Shown one piece after another: positions 22,900-34,811 of a stretch of 64,000 nt of DNA. The stretch is from Adiantum capillus-veneris. Lineage: Eukaryota > Streptophyta > Polypodiopsida > Polypodiales > Pteridaceae. Under the pieces are notes generated by a model. That model had not been told where the DNA came from. It saw only the letters and a list, made by a program, of their open reading frames with translations, and did no database searches. The translations under genes and the position numbers were made by a program. Every line of letters begins with the position of its first letter. The first letter of the stretch is position 1. Location of the stretch: NCBI GenBank assembly GCA_014529385.2, contig CM043942.1, positions 6,569,001 through 6,633,000 on the forward strand, written 5' to 3'.

Positions 22900-24600
22900 C
22901 TTGTTCTAGTTGCATTTGGCCAGCTTCATCAGTGGACCATTGAAAGCTATATAAGGGAACATGAAAGAGTTGATCACTTTCACTCTACTTTGGAAGGGTA
23001 GACACACATATTCCCATTTGCGCATCTTGTTTCTTATCTTCTCCATGACCCAAGTGAATTTTTTCTTATGGTTAACATTCACCCCCTAACGGGCTCCAAG
23101 GTGTCAAAACATCTACCCTCTTGACACTATCTGCCCGGACCACATTGATGGGTCAAAAGAGTTGCTCTCAAAGAGAGAAATCAATCTTGATTTTTTGATA
23201 CTGCACTTAGACCCTGATGATATGGCATATGTTTGCACAATCCCTAGAGCCTTCTTGATCACTCAAGGACAATCTTTAAGAAATAATAGCGAGTCATCCG
23301 CAAAAAGCTTAGCTATCAGATGGTTGTTTTCAGGGAGGGATAGCCCTTAAATCTCCACTTTTGCAACACTATCCTTGAGTAAGGTCACCAGAGGGTGAGA
23401 TCCAATGGAAAATAAGAGAGGGGAAAGAGGTAACCCCTATTTAATGGACCTCTTGACCTCAAACTCTCCCACAATTTTCTCATTGAATAGCAACTCTGAT
23501 TGGCTACTATCACCAAAGATGCTCACCAACCTGCACATTCGAGGCCTAAATCTTAGAGATTTCATGGCATCGTCAATAAATGACCATGTAATCCTATCAT
23601 AGGCTTTGTCTTAATCCAACTGGAGTAGGATACACTCTTGTTTAGTGAAGGTGGAATACTCTATGCCCACCATTGCAACCAATATGTTTTCATATATTGA
23701 TCTTCCCTTGATAAATCCATGTTGTTGTGGGTGACAACTTTGTCCAGCAAGGGAAAAAGCTTGAGGGCAACCATTTTGGCAACAATCTTGTATTTACCGA
23801 CATCATGGTGATGGGCCTCTAGTGTTTCAGCTAGGAGCAACACACTTGTTTTGGGATCGATTTGATGAGTCCCATTTTAATACTTGACTCCAAGACGCCA
23901 TCAATCAGTGCTTGGTTGGTTGGCCATTATCATGACATGGGACATCAACTCCTCCTAGAATTCTTTGAAAAATCCAGATGTCATCTAAGTTGCATTATAC
24001 ATTATACGAAAAAACTAAATACATCATATATGGGTGTATTTTACCTGACCCTATATTATACGGGCGTATTATACGAAGATACATTAGCAAAAACGGGCAA
24101 CATATTTTTTTCTCAGTTTTTTGATCGAAAGATACTTTGATAAAAAAAATATTTCGACTAAAAGATGTTTAGGACAAAAAACCCCAAGGCTTAGAGCGCT
24201 AGAGAGAATTCCCCTTTGGTGAACTCCTTCTCCAGGAGGTTGGATTCCAAGGTGGGGACTGTTTCTTGGACACTTCAAAAAAGAAAATTTTTGGCTTCAT
24301 CCACTTCCGAGGATTGGACCTCAAGCTGGCTGTCCTATGATCTATCATAGGTGATCCAACGTCAGATGATCCATTTTGTCCTCGTCCTTAACCTCATTAT
24401 CTTCTCCATCGGTTAGTGAGTGGACTATACCCCAATTTCTCTTTACTTTGAGGGCTCTATAAAAGTGAGTTTGATTAGCCTTCTCCGTTAGGAGAAAGGT
24501 TTCTTTGGACAATATTCTTACCTTCCTCACCTCTTCCAATTTGTAGTCAGTTAGGTATTCCTTGGATTCCAACCACCTTCTATGCTTCGCTTTTGAGGCA
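22900..24600 (-). pseudogene. LINE ORF2 reverse transcriptase relic
   Basis: On the minus strand near 23150-23310 one frame reads AKLFADDSLLFLKDCP, with the catalytic Asp pair, then SSGSKCSIKKSRLISLFES. Upstream near 23400-23560 are the palm blocks around FEVKRSIK and PLLFSIG. Fingers-region remnants lie at 23661-23843 and 24345-24572. Many stops interrupt it. It is the same family as the plus-strand fragment at 8103. Confidence 0.75.
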
Positions 24601-25022
24601 AACCCTTGTTGTTTTTAAAAATTTAGTAGATTAACTTCGTCCCCGAGTAGCTCCAGGTGGCCCTCACAATACTTCTTTCTTCTCGGGCTTGCAATTTTGT
24701 TTTCTTTCTTAATATTCTTGGCAAAGATTTCCCAAGCCCTAGTAGGGCTTGTTGCATGCACATCTTTACAAAGTTTACTCATTGCTTTTAAGGCCATGTT
24801 TCTAAATAGAGGATCTTTGAATAGGTGGACCCCTGTCAAAAGCAGCTTCTTAGAGCCTTGTGGACAATAAGCCTCTCCTTTGGTTTTTTAAAATTTCATG
24901 CTCAATGGCAGGTGATCTGATAGGCACTGTGAGGTTACCACCTTCATCTCGAGTAGTGAAGGTAGCCAGCCGGCTTGATGACAGCAATAGCAACGATCCA
25001 ACTTGGATGATGTGCCAGGATA

Positions 25023-25560
25023 CTACAAGCTGGTGTACGTGAACCAGGACATGTCATTCCAGGGCCCCAACTCCCACATATCTACAAGAGCCCACTTCTC
25101 ACACAGGCTTAGCCATTTAGGTATTTCATATCCATCTAGCTTGGACAATGAGCATGTTCTATCCTTTCTCTTCTCCACCATGTTGAAGTCTCCCACTAGA
25201 AGCCATTCCCTTTCAATATGGAGCTCTTCGAGTTTCTTCCACATCTTTTCTCTTTCCTTCATCGAGCAGGGTCCATAAATATTGACAATGGTGATAGAAT
25301 AATTTGCTCATTTGATCTCAACTCCTATAGCCCTCCTCAAGGGGTGATTGAAAACAACCCTAGTCTCTAGGTCCATGTCAACAATAGTGAGAAAACCATT
25401 GTACCCATCACTTACTTCCATAGAAGATGAATTTCTTCCCTGAAGATTGCTTTCTTTTGCTTGTGGCATCAAGATGATGCTCTTGAATAGCCCAGTAGTT
25501 AATATATGGCCCCTCTTCACTTCCTCCTACAATAGGGTTCCCTTCTTCTAGGTCTTGAGC
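25023..25560 (-). pseudogene. LINE ORF2 endonuclease relic
   Basis: The minus strand reads ISCNVKGLKT near 25555, then NIYGPCSMKEREKMWKK and WLLVGDFNMVEKRKDRT. Here G-D-F-N is the catalytic-core block of L1-type endonucleases, and I-S-x-N-V-x-G-L is the usual N-terminal block. Stops separate the blocks. Confidence 0.8.
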
Positions 25561-25642
25561 CCTTTCACGTTGCATGAAATAAGAGTAAACTCTTCCATTA
25601 TTGAGAAAGGGGTACAATCTCCTCCACCTCAAGGTATTCTTC

Positions 25643-26686
25643 TTATGTGCCCTCTTTCCTGTTGTCCCCCTCCATTGGACCATTCCCACTCCTCTCTATT
25701 ATCATCAGGTTTTTCGAGTTGGCATCCCAAAGAAGCTTAAAAAGATTATCATCGAGGGAAGGGGTTCTGGGGATGTTTGCTGGGGCTTCCTTCATTTGTC
25801 CAACCACCCATTCTTGGGATTTGAACCGCTTACAAAAAATGTTGAAGAATTGCTGCCATCCTTCATCTGTCCTTCTAAACATGGTTGCAAGAACAATCTT
25901 GTGAACCATTGGGAATGTCTTTTTTTTTTGGGTGACTGACGTGAAATGGTACCCTAGGGTGGCCTTTGTGTTCCTCGGGTAGGCTTTGACGGTCTTCTTT
26001 GAATTCTTTGAGCTTTCCTTGTTTGTGTCAAGTTGCATACTTTTTTGAGACTTCTCATTGCCATTCTGTGGGGGAGTTGGTGATTCAGTATCCATCATTA
26101 GGGGCACAACATTTTCCCCACTTTTTCGGCCCAAATCCATGGCCATGGCCTAGCAAAGTTCCCAAATGTGTTTCACTTGAAGCACGCACCAAAAAAAGTA
26201 CCAAAGTTCAATGGGATAACATTAAGACCATCCCCCACATTTACCACTAGATTTTTGGGTTGGACCTTCCTAATATCCCACCATATGCAAACATTATTAG
26301 TGGATGCCTGCTGCTTTACTTGATGGTATGAAGAGAGGAGTAGCAACAGCTGCTGCCAGGTCTTTCAAGTTGCTTCTCATTCACAATGGAAGGTTCAAAA
26401 TTTTGACCCATATCAGACACATATCATAGAAAGAATCTAGGGACTCGAACAAGGGATCCTAGGGTAGCACGCAAATCGGTGATCGATAGAGGAAAAATGG
26501 GCTTTTGTGCAACACTTTAGCCACCAAAACCTCATCATTGAATTTCAATTAAAAGAAATCTTTTTCCATATATTACACGTTGGATATTGCTTCTCCTTGG
26601 TTGAGGACATTAGGGCTCTGAAGCTAGTTGATGAGCTCTATTTTGGCAGGCACCTTGCCCATGAAACCTAAGACCAATGCAGACTT
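25643..26686 (-). pseudogene. LINE ORF1 relic, DUF4283 part and linker
   Basis: From 26686 leftward, the broken frame has GFMGKVPAKIELIN, then FNDEVLVAKVLHKSP, FESLDSFYDMCLIWVKILNL, then a Pro/Lys-rich stretch. This matches the plant LINE ORF1 domain DUF4283, a gag-like nucleic-acid-binding domain found upstream of a knuckle in many plant LINEs. The frame at 26146-25643 is the downstream linker (rich in Ser, Thr, Lys, Asn). The gypsy insertion lies just upstream of the DUF4283 core. Confidence 0.65.
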
Positions 26687-27422
26687 TGTAATGGAAATGG
26701 CCTATAAACTTTGAGAACAGCGGAATTAAGAGAATTAGAGTGAGCATTTTTGTGAGATTACTTTGAGAACATAGAGGGTGAACTTATGTGATTGTAGCAA
26801 CATAAACATAGTACTTAATTAACTTGGCATGAACATTACTTTTGCAAGAGAGAGTATTAGAGAACATGAAAATAGTTGAGGGCCAGATTTACTTTGAGTT
26901 GGTCCCCCCTCCAAAAGGCGTTTGTATTAAAGATTCTCCCATCAAGAGAGACTTGGTACAATACAGTCTTTGTGTTCCTTGTGACCTAGGTGATGCAATG
27001 AAGATGGAAAGCCTCAAGCATCACGAGTATAACATAGAATTTGCAAAAATCATTAATTATCCCAAGCCTCAGTCCCAAGGCCTCAAACACCTTCGAAGGT
27101 GGAGAGAGCTAGCGGGGAAGAGGAAGAAGAATCATTCATAGGAGAAAGAAATAGTTCCTCCTCATCACTCTTCTTGCTTAGCATAGAACAATCACATAGT
27201 AGCATAGTAATGAGGATGACGAAGATGGCAACCTCAAGCATTGAAGCATGGCTCTTGGTTGGATTTGCATTCCATAGCCAAGAGTGCTGGTGTAGGCTCT
27301 CAACTTCTCAACAAGCTTGGAGAAGGAGATAGAGCTCTTGCACTTTGCACTTCACACAATGCGAGTGAGTGTGTGCATGTGTGTGTGTGTGGGAGAATAT
27401 ACCCCCCTCTCATGCTTGGTCC

Positions 27423-27459
<37 letters not shown>

Positions 27460-28136
27460 TGTTTAATTATATCATTTAGACATGTGTTCTCTTTTTCCTC
27501 TTTGACAGAAAGAACTTATTTATTTTTATGCATCTAAATTCTCATTGGACCCCTTCAAAGCCTATCCAATAGGATTCAAGCACATTATTTGGGAGGATCT
27601 TGATATGTGTCTTTTATTCTTCTTAAGATATCACGTTTGAATTGAACACTTCAAGCACCTTAGTCATATAAGCATGACAATAGTTTATGCCTCTTGAGAG
27701 ATCATGTTTGAATTGAACACTTCAAGAACATTAGTCATTTTTACATGAGAAGATCTTCAAGCTTGGGCAAGCTCCCACAAACACCTTAAGCACCTTAGTT
27801 AGAAAGCACGACAAGAACCTCATGCTTGGGATGGATTCCCACCTCCTCAAGGTCAGCCCTAGTTTGCTTAAGGTCAAAGGTCAAAGGACTTTTTAACGCT
27901 AACTTTTGGAGGTCTTAAATGAATCTAACCCTAAGGTCTTTAAGCTCCATTAGGTAGCATTTCTCTTTAATAGACCATGTCTCATTTGGACCCATTTAAC
28001 CTTGGCCCCGTGTTGAGATAGAGCCATAAGCACATGTCTATATTGTTAGCCTTGTTTCCATTTATTCTCCCACACTAAGTGATCACTTTAATATGAGAAA
28101 ATCATTGGGATTGGTTAGATATTAGATTTTATGACA
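26687..28136 (-). repeat. 3' LTR of the minus-strand gypsy element
   Basis: 1450 bp, TG...CA on the plus strand, similar along its length to 53614-55099. It contains a TG-rich and CT microsatellite (about 27375-27456), also present but expanded in the partner. Confidence 0.9.
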
Positions 28137-28149
28137 TTACCTCTCTCTT
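28137..28149 (-). other. Polypurine tract of the minus-strand gypsy element
   Basis: The minus strand reads AAGAGAGAGGTAA directly before the 3' LTR. Confidence 0.75.
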
Positions 28150-28634
28150 GAAATCTTAGTCGTCCCCGACTATGAGGTAGAAGAGATAAAGTCTTAGTCA
28201 TTACTCTACGTTTCTTAGCGGGTGGAGGATCCCTTTTCACCGTACGACATCATTCTAGAATGGATAACTAGTCCATTTGGTGCTTGGGAGATGTATGCCA
28301 CAAGCATGTCTGCTCTTTAGTCTAGATCATACTCCCAAAGTAGGGTGACAAATTTTGCTTGGTGTTTGAGTGACGTCCTCATCACAAACATGATTCTAAG
28401 CATGCATACTATTTAAATTTGTGCACAAAAGAGGATTAGAATTATAAGACAAAAACATTGTTCATTTAAAAAGCATTTACATTTTCTTACTCTAGTGTAG
28501 CATTGTAAGCATTGACAAGGTTCATACTATCCTTAAATTGTACTCATTGCATCCATCTAGCATCTTCAAAACAATAATTTTTGAACTTAATAAGATATTG
28601 TCGTACAATCTTACCATGTCGTAGTACCTTGTCT

Positions 28635-29599
28635 TCATGCCAAAGGATAGCTTTGGGTTGTAGCACACTGCACCTCTTCTTGGTCTTTGATTTCTGGAGG
28701 ATCTTCAATAATTGGTTCTGTTGGTGGCTCTCCTTTGTAGGGCTTACGTAGGCTCACATGAAAAGCATTGTGTACGAGCCAATGGTTGAGCAACTTGAGT
28801 TGATAATCCATGTCATTGATTGGCTTCAAGATTTGAAAAGGACCATAGTATCATTTTGCTAGTTTAGCATAATACATTTGTACGCATACTCTACAAGGGG
28901 TAAGTACTTTTGCCATTGTGAGCGTTGATCTACTTCTATAACATAAGCTTAGTAGATTGAGTATCGTAAGATTGGATATCTCACTTTGTCCATCCGTTTG
29001 TGGGTGATCGACCAAAGAAAAATTCAATCTTGTACCTAGACTCTCAAAGAGACCTTTCCAAAAATTACCAGTCATTCCAGGATCTCTATTTGACACAATG
29101 GATGCTAGTAATCCATGGTGTTTGAAAATCTGAGATATGAAGAGGGTTGCCATTTGGTGTGCCTTAATAGTCTTTTTGATAGGAATAAAGTGTGCTTGCT
29201 TGCTAAACCTGTCAATTATTGTCCATATTCTTGTATTCCCATGGATAGAGTTGGGTAATCCAAAGATAAAATCCATGGATATACTCTCCCATGGTGAATT
29301 AGTGATTGGCAATGGCTGGAGTAATCCAGGTTTCTTCAATCTATCATAGTCTTTTGGTATACCACACATTTTGAAACATACTCTTGTATGTCCACTTTTA
29401 TCGTTGGCCAATAGAAGTATGCCTCTACTTCTTGAAGAGTAGGTTGAATGCCTCTATGCCCCGCATAGGGAGGATTGTGGGATTCATACATGACTTTCTC
29501 ACAAAGGGAGTGGGTAACACATAGCCTATTGCCATGGAGAAGATAACCACCCTTCAAGGTGAATGGTTCCTCTTTCTTCCCCAAAGCAATGAATGACAT
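28635..29599 (-). pseudogene. Gypsy integrase and chromodomain-region tail
   Basis: 29599-29336 carries the zinc-binding HHCC domain (SHNPPYAGHRGIQPTLQ, then WPTIKVDIQEYVSKCVVYQK, with the second Cys changed to Val-x-x pattern damage). 29411-28851 carries the catalytic core, with SMDFIFGLP (first Asp), VSNRDPGMTGNFW (second Asp) and DHPQTDGQSEI (Glu). 28829-28635 is the C-terminal tail, with HNAFHVSLRKPY, the usual block before the end of gypsy pol. Frames are shifted between parts, so it is inactive. Confidence 0.85.
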
Positions 29600-29681
29600 T
29601 ACATCTTAAAGTCAGGGTCAATAGCATACTCATCTATCATAGAAGATAGATCATTGGGAGTTTCTATAGACACCGTATTAA

Positions 29682-30297
29682 CACTAGGGTTGTGTGAGCA
29701 TGAACCACTTTTGTGGCTATAAGCGACTTTCTTGTAAATTCTTGTTCTCATGAACCACAAAAAACCTCATCAAAACCTTTCAGGATTGGTTCTCAAGGCA
29801 TGTAGGGAGTTGAAAAAAAATAGAAATAAATAATTTCACATAAAATTATTATTTTTAAAGAGCCATCTTTTAGTTACAATCGAACAAAAATCACTCAAAA
29901 AATTTGATATCTCATGTAGACCCCTTAAAACCCTTCAAAGCACATCGAAACTTTTTTGAAAAATACATGGATAGGTAAACAATGAGAATATATGCATATA
30001 GTATTTTTAGAAAAATAACTGCCAACTTGTTTTAGGCCTCAAATACGTGTATGCTGTCAAATTTAAAAGCCAATTTTGTGGCTTCTTACTATTTTTAGAA
30101 AATTAAATATTTTAATTTTACACCTTTTTGGGATAAAATGTCTACTAGAGTTTTCCTTTATGTCATAGGATCTCAATGGTATCCTTTGATCATGGTTTAT
30201 TGAAAAATAGACAGTCATAGAGACACTTTTATAGAATGAGATGCCAAGCCACTATTGTGGCTCAAGCCACTTAAGTGGCTCAAACACAAACCTAGTG
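29682..30297. mobile_element. Inverted-repeat transposon, family M1, copy B
   Basis: It begins TTAACACTAGG (29678-29688) and ends CCTAGTGTTAA (30291-30301). Subterminal blocks AACCACTTTTGTGGCT and GAGCCAC-TTAAGTGGCT match copy A at 4340-5272. It sits between the RNase H and integrase parts of the gypsy pol. Removing it restores a typical ALS-Q/R-P-x-VNT linker with a single TTAA, which gives an empty site. It is about 616 bp, non-coding and non-autonomous. Confidence 0.8.
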
Positions 30298-30308
30298 TTA
30301 ACTTTTGG

Positions 30309-31330
30309 TCATTGTGAAAGTGCATCAGCCACTTGATTGTGCTTACCAGCAAGGTGAGCAATATAAAAATAAAATTGCAAAAGAAAATTTTCCCACCTCA
30401 TTTGTTTGTCGAAAAGCTTGGTTTGCATCATGAAGTACTTGAGACTTTGGTGGTCTGTTCGTAAAATGAATGGAGTCCCCAATAAATAGTGCTTCCATGT
30501 GTCCAGGGCATGTAGAACAGCTAAAAGTTCTTTCTCATAAATGTCCAAGACCCGTTCATCCGTATTGAGCCTTCGTCTCTCATATGCTATGGCATGCCCT
30601 TCTTGAAGCAAGACTGTTCCAAGGCAATCACCACAAGTATCACATTGGATCTCAAATGGATTTAAGAGATTCGGAAGCATGAAGACTGGTTGAGACGTAA
30701 GTTTTTGACCTTTTCAAAAGCATCTTTTTCCTTAGCAGTCCATGAATACTTAACGTTCTTCTTTGTTAAGTCATGTAATGGTCCTGCTATTTGAGAAAAT
30801 TTTGCTATGAAGCGTCCATAGTATGCACACATACCAATAAAGCTTCTTAGCTCATTTAGACTCCCTGGATTAGGCCATGCTTTTATTACCTCTAGCTTTG
30901 ATGGATCCATACGAATACCATCTTGAGAGATAATATGACCTAAGTATTGAATCTCTTGAAGGAAAATTTTGCTTTTCTTTTAGTTGAGAAAAAACTTGTT
31001 CTCCCTCAATGATTGAAAAATCACTTGAAGATGTTACTTATGTTCCTCCAAGGACTTGGAGTAGATAATGATATCATCAAAGAACACTCTAGTGAACTTA
31101 CGGTAGGGTCTAAATATTTTCTCCTTCAAATGTTTGAATGTGACTGGTGCATTGTTCAAGCCAAAAGGCATGACTACGTTGTACGAAATGCGGTCTTTAG
31201 GTTATCTTCATCGACTATCCTTATTTGACGATGGCCACTTTTAAGGTCAATCCTACTAAATTAGGTAGAGCCTTGTAGCTTATCAAATAGATCTTCTACC
31301 CGAGGCACGGGAAATCTATTTTTGATAGTG
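30309..31330 (-). pseudogene. Gypsy reverse transcriptase and RNase H relic
   Basis: Minus strand near 31090 reads [16 protein letters not shown], the RT active-site region (F-D-D in place of Y-x-D-D start). 30910-30662 has the connection block LRSFIGMCAYYGRFI. 30680-30309 is RNase H, with QCDTCGDCLGTVL (first acidic residue), YEKELLAVLHAL, RTDHQSLKYF and HNQVADALSQ. The frame is interrupted by stops and small shifts. Upstream fingers sequence continues to about 31560 in broken form. Confidence 0.85.
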
Positions 31331-32046
31331 ATACGGTATGTACCATCTTTCTTTTACACTAAAAGGGCTAGAGAACAAAAGGGAGAGGAGCTAGGCCTTA
31401 CCATTTTTTCTACCAATTCTTTTACTTGCCTCATGATCTCCTCTTGTGGAGCTTGGAAACAAAAGGGAGTGAAGCAAGGCCTCAACATCCCTTTGTCTAC
31501 CAATTCTTGTACTTTCCTCATGATCTCCTCTTGTGGAGCTTGGGAAACTCAATAAGGAGTCTTCTTAGGCAGCGAGCCTCCTGGTAGGAGCTCAATTCGA
31601 TGGTCATAATCCCCTCGTTTTGGAGGTAAGTCCATAGGGATATCATCGATAAAAACATCTTGGAATCCATTTAGAAAAGTAGACATGTCTAACTCTTCTT
31701 GATTCGTACCATTTTTATTTGATAAATCATTAGCATCATTAGTGGATTGTTTGACAAAAGTTATTGTATGGAGAAACCAAGATTTTCATTGACTTATCAA
31801 AAGACGATGAATTTACAAGTGGTATAGTATGACCAAACTCATTAGCATCTATATACATGCTCTTTCCCCTATAGGTGAAGTAGATTCTCCTTTCACGGAA
31901 CTTCATGTTGGCAACCATGTGGTTGAACCATGTTGCCCCTAGGATAGCATCCTCATGTTGGAGACAAGAGATGAAAAAGTCTTCTTTGTTGACATATCTT
32001 TGACATGAAGCCTCAACTTCCCAATAAAGGGAGTAATAAAGGCTTG

Positions 32047-32216
32047 CTATCCCTTGAAAGCTATGTTAGTAGTTACAGTATCTTCCATCTGAAAGGCTTG
32101 AATGCCCAACTTGGTGGTCAACTCCATTGATATGAAGTTGTGAGTAGAGCCAAGTTCAAACAAGATAAGGGCATCATATTCCCTTACCTTTCCCCAAGCA
32201 TAGGAGAGAGGTGATC
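32047..32216 (-). pseudogene. Gypsy protease fragment cut by the nested element
   Basis: The minus strand reads ALILFELGSTHNFIS, the retropepsin-like active-site region, where the usual D-S/C-G-A is E-L-G-S. The catalytic Asp is thus a Glu (codon near 32155-32157). The nested element entered directly upstream, at TGATC 32212-32216. Confidence 0.75.
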
Positions 32217-33144
32217 TGTTGGAGTCCATTGGTCCAACTGTTGTAATGAGCCCATCTTGTAAAGCATATCAAATTCCATTTTTTATGTCAAAGACGTCTT
32301 ATTATTTTGATCCATTCGTCTGGATTATGTAAATATTAGTCAGTTAGTCAAGACTCAGATTTATTCCCACTTTGTAATCATGAGCAAGAGAAACCCATGT
32401 ACATTTTTGAGCTACGGTGACTAAAGTATAAAAGTCACCTTAGAACCATTTTTTGAATAACATTTGAATTAATCCTGTGTCGTAGGAGTCTGAGAGAGAG
32501 AGAGAGAGAGAGAGAGTGAGTGTGTCTTATCCTCTTTGCTACGTGCTTCTCCCTCACAGGATTCACGACGCAACCACACCATCGCAGTAGTCTCTCCGAG
32601 AGCTACACGCCCACGCCACGCATCTGCCATTTCGAGTTGATCGCGATCGATTCTGCCGCGAGCTTGTTTTGCTTGTAAGTAGCACAAACGGTGTCTGTTT
32701 TCCATAATCAAGTGCTTCATGGAATGAGAAAGAGATTAGCTACACATAGATACTGATAAACTTAAGTTTCCCCACTTTTGGATTATGACCTGTTGGTCTA
32801 TCGCGACAGCATTCGAGATAGCTAGGGTTCAAATCTGGTGAGATTAGACTTATAGGTAAATATGTCCTAGTGAGAGGATGGTGCCTAGTAAGTTTGATGA
32901 GATTCCGAGTTCATTGGACGTGTGAACTGTGTTGTGAGCATTAAGGGATAGAGTGGGTTGCAATCTACTAGGGTTAGTGATTGATGCATCATAAAAGTGC
33001 GTATGTGTAGATTGGTCTCAGCCTGACAAGCTAACGAGATTGCCTACGTGCACCTGCGGGTTAGTCGTGTCATCGGATGATAATTATGTTGTCTGTGTCG
33101 TGCTCGTGAGTATGAACAGGGGAGTAGTTTTTCCCTAAAAAACA
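32217..33144 (+). repeat. 5' LTR of the 19.6-kb element
   Basis: 928 bp, TG...CA. It contains a TATA-like string at 32427-32434, a short GA run at 32492-32516 just downstream, and a degenerate copy of the element's palindrome at 32796-32810. Confidence 0.95.
32427..32434 (+). promoter_or_regulatory. TATA box in the 5' LTR
   Basis: TATAAAAG, conserved at 51033-51040 in the 3' LTR. About 60 bases downstream is the microsatellite, which probably falls in the R or U5 region of the transcript. Confidence 0.6.
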
Positions 33145-33145
33145 T

Positions 33146-33163
33146 TGGCGCCGTTGCCGGGGA
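33146..33163 (+). other. Primer-binding site, tRNA-Asp type
   Basis: TGGCGCCGTTGCCGGGGA, one base after the LTR. It is complementary to the 3' end of plant tRNA-Asp as I know it, including the CCA tail. Athila-type elements are known to use this primer. Confidence 0.85.
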
Positions 33164-34811
33164 CCGAAGACCTTAAGTAGGGAGATCTACGTCACTCGTG
33201 TGATGGTTAGCTTACTTTAGTTTTGACTAGAGAGAGCTTAAACTTTTAGAACAAGATCCAAGATAGAGTATCCTGAGGTCTAGTGGATAGCCAGGAAGCC
33301 TGTGTCATGCCGAGGGTCTGCGACTAGTTATATTTAGTTAAATAGGATAAAGAGGAGTTATGGTTTTTGGCTTTGAGTGCTTGTGATACTTGTGAAGAAA
33401 TAGAGTAGAAAAACATTGTAAAACCGCAAAAAACAAACAAAAAGAAGGAACAATAAGGCTGTTTGCTTGCCTTGAAAGCAAAACCCACCCCATATACCCT
33501 TGAAAGGGGTGAAAAGAGTCGACATTGAAATTTATGATCCAACACTTGAGAAAACATAAAAACTGTGACCAAAACCAACAAAAGAAAAAAGAAACAGATG
33601 ATTGTCATAAGGAAACATTAAGTGAACCTAAAAGAAGCCAAGATGAGATATAACCATTAGCCAAGGGTAAACTGACTGTGTCATGAGGTATGACTGATGT
33701 GCACAAGTTTAAGATGCAGTGTCATCAAATTTGCATCACTTCAAGTGCAATGGAGTTGTGAATTTTCAGAGAAAAGTGAAATTTGTGAAGTGCTTGAGTT
33801 TGAGGTCAAAATAAGTCCAAACTTCACAAAACTTGAGGGATAGACTTATATGGACTCAGGGAACAAGACTATGCAAAAACAGAAAAAAAATTAAGTCCCC
33901 ATTGCTCACTACTTGGTCTATCGCGATAGACTGGTGAAGGTGGTGTTTGTCTAGCAACAAGCAAAAAACCCTGATACCACAAGCTTAACACATCAATACA
34001 AGGGTACTCACAAAAATTGAGTGAATTTGAACACCAATTTTGACCCCAAAACTGCAAAATTGGTGTGTGGAGTCTGAATTCAGAGACAAGGGCAAGAAGT
34101 CTTTGACCAAATGTCCAAACAGTGCCAAAATTGGTCAATGCACTACACAAGGGGAGACTAAACTAACTGTGGAGAAAACTTTGGAAAAAAGCTGAAAATG
34201 AAGAAAGTGCTCAGTCTATCGCGATAGACCAAGGAACTTTCTGCTGGGGAACTTTTCTTTCAAATTTTCCCTAGGGAGAGCTTTATCAGGGCCTAAATAG
34301 CAGACACACCAAAATTCAAGGCATTTAGATCACTGAAGGTCAAGCTGAGGGTCAGATAGAGAATCAAGCTCCGACTGAAACACTAAAATGGGACCAAAAC
34401 CCAACCCAAGTGTCCAAACTTCACAAAACTTGAGGGATAGGCTATAGAGGGTAACTGGAACTCAAGGGTAAAGTCACAATTTTGAATTGACTTGTGCCAG
34501 AGCAAACTGTCAGTCTACCGCGATAGACTAAGGAAGTAGTGAATCAGACACTTTTTGCAATTTGTGACTATACTGCTAGAACATACTCTCTATATAGATC
34601 CCAGCCATCATTTCATAATTGAAATTGGACCACCAGAAGACTGATTAAGTGGTTGTTGTAGATACTTGAAATATTTTTTGGTAATTCAGGGAAAAGCACT
34701 TGTGAACAGACTAACCATCCTTGTGTAGATCCCAGAAGGAGGCCATCACAAAGCTATACAGAAAGAAGGAGTCCAGGTAAGCTTTAAGTTTGCAACAAAA
34801 CTTTCATTCTT
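33164..34811 (+). other. Leader with repeated 16-bp palindromes
   Basis: Non-coding region between primer site and gag. GTCTATCGCGATAGAC occurs at 33916-33931, 34214-34229 and, with one mismatch, 34513-34528, so the spacing is 298 and 299. The block GTCCAAACTTCACAAAACTT lies at 33815 and again at 34412, two periods apart, which supports an ancient tandem repeat of about 299 bp. Confidence 0.85.

Larger units (their letters stand above)
21411..26686 (-). mobile_element. L1-type LINE with DUF4283-type ORF1, main part
   Basis: Reading leftward from 26686: DUF4283-like ORF1, a linker, endonuclease, RT, then the zf-RVT C-terminus. The 3' hairpin ACTCACAATTGTGAGT (21433-21448) and an A-rich tail on the minus strand close it. 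The LINE is broken at 26686 by the gypsy element 26687-55099 and continues on the other side at 55100, joined through the duplicated GACTT. It is the oldest layer of the nest. All frames are damaged. Confidence 0.85.

Noticed and set aside
26842-27537. Open frames within the gypsy LTRs (26842-27141, 27241-27537, 54190-54577)
   Set aside because: They are in paired LTR sequence and differ between copies; not coding.
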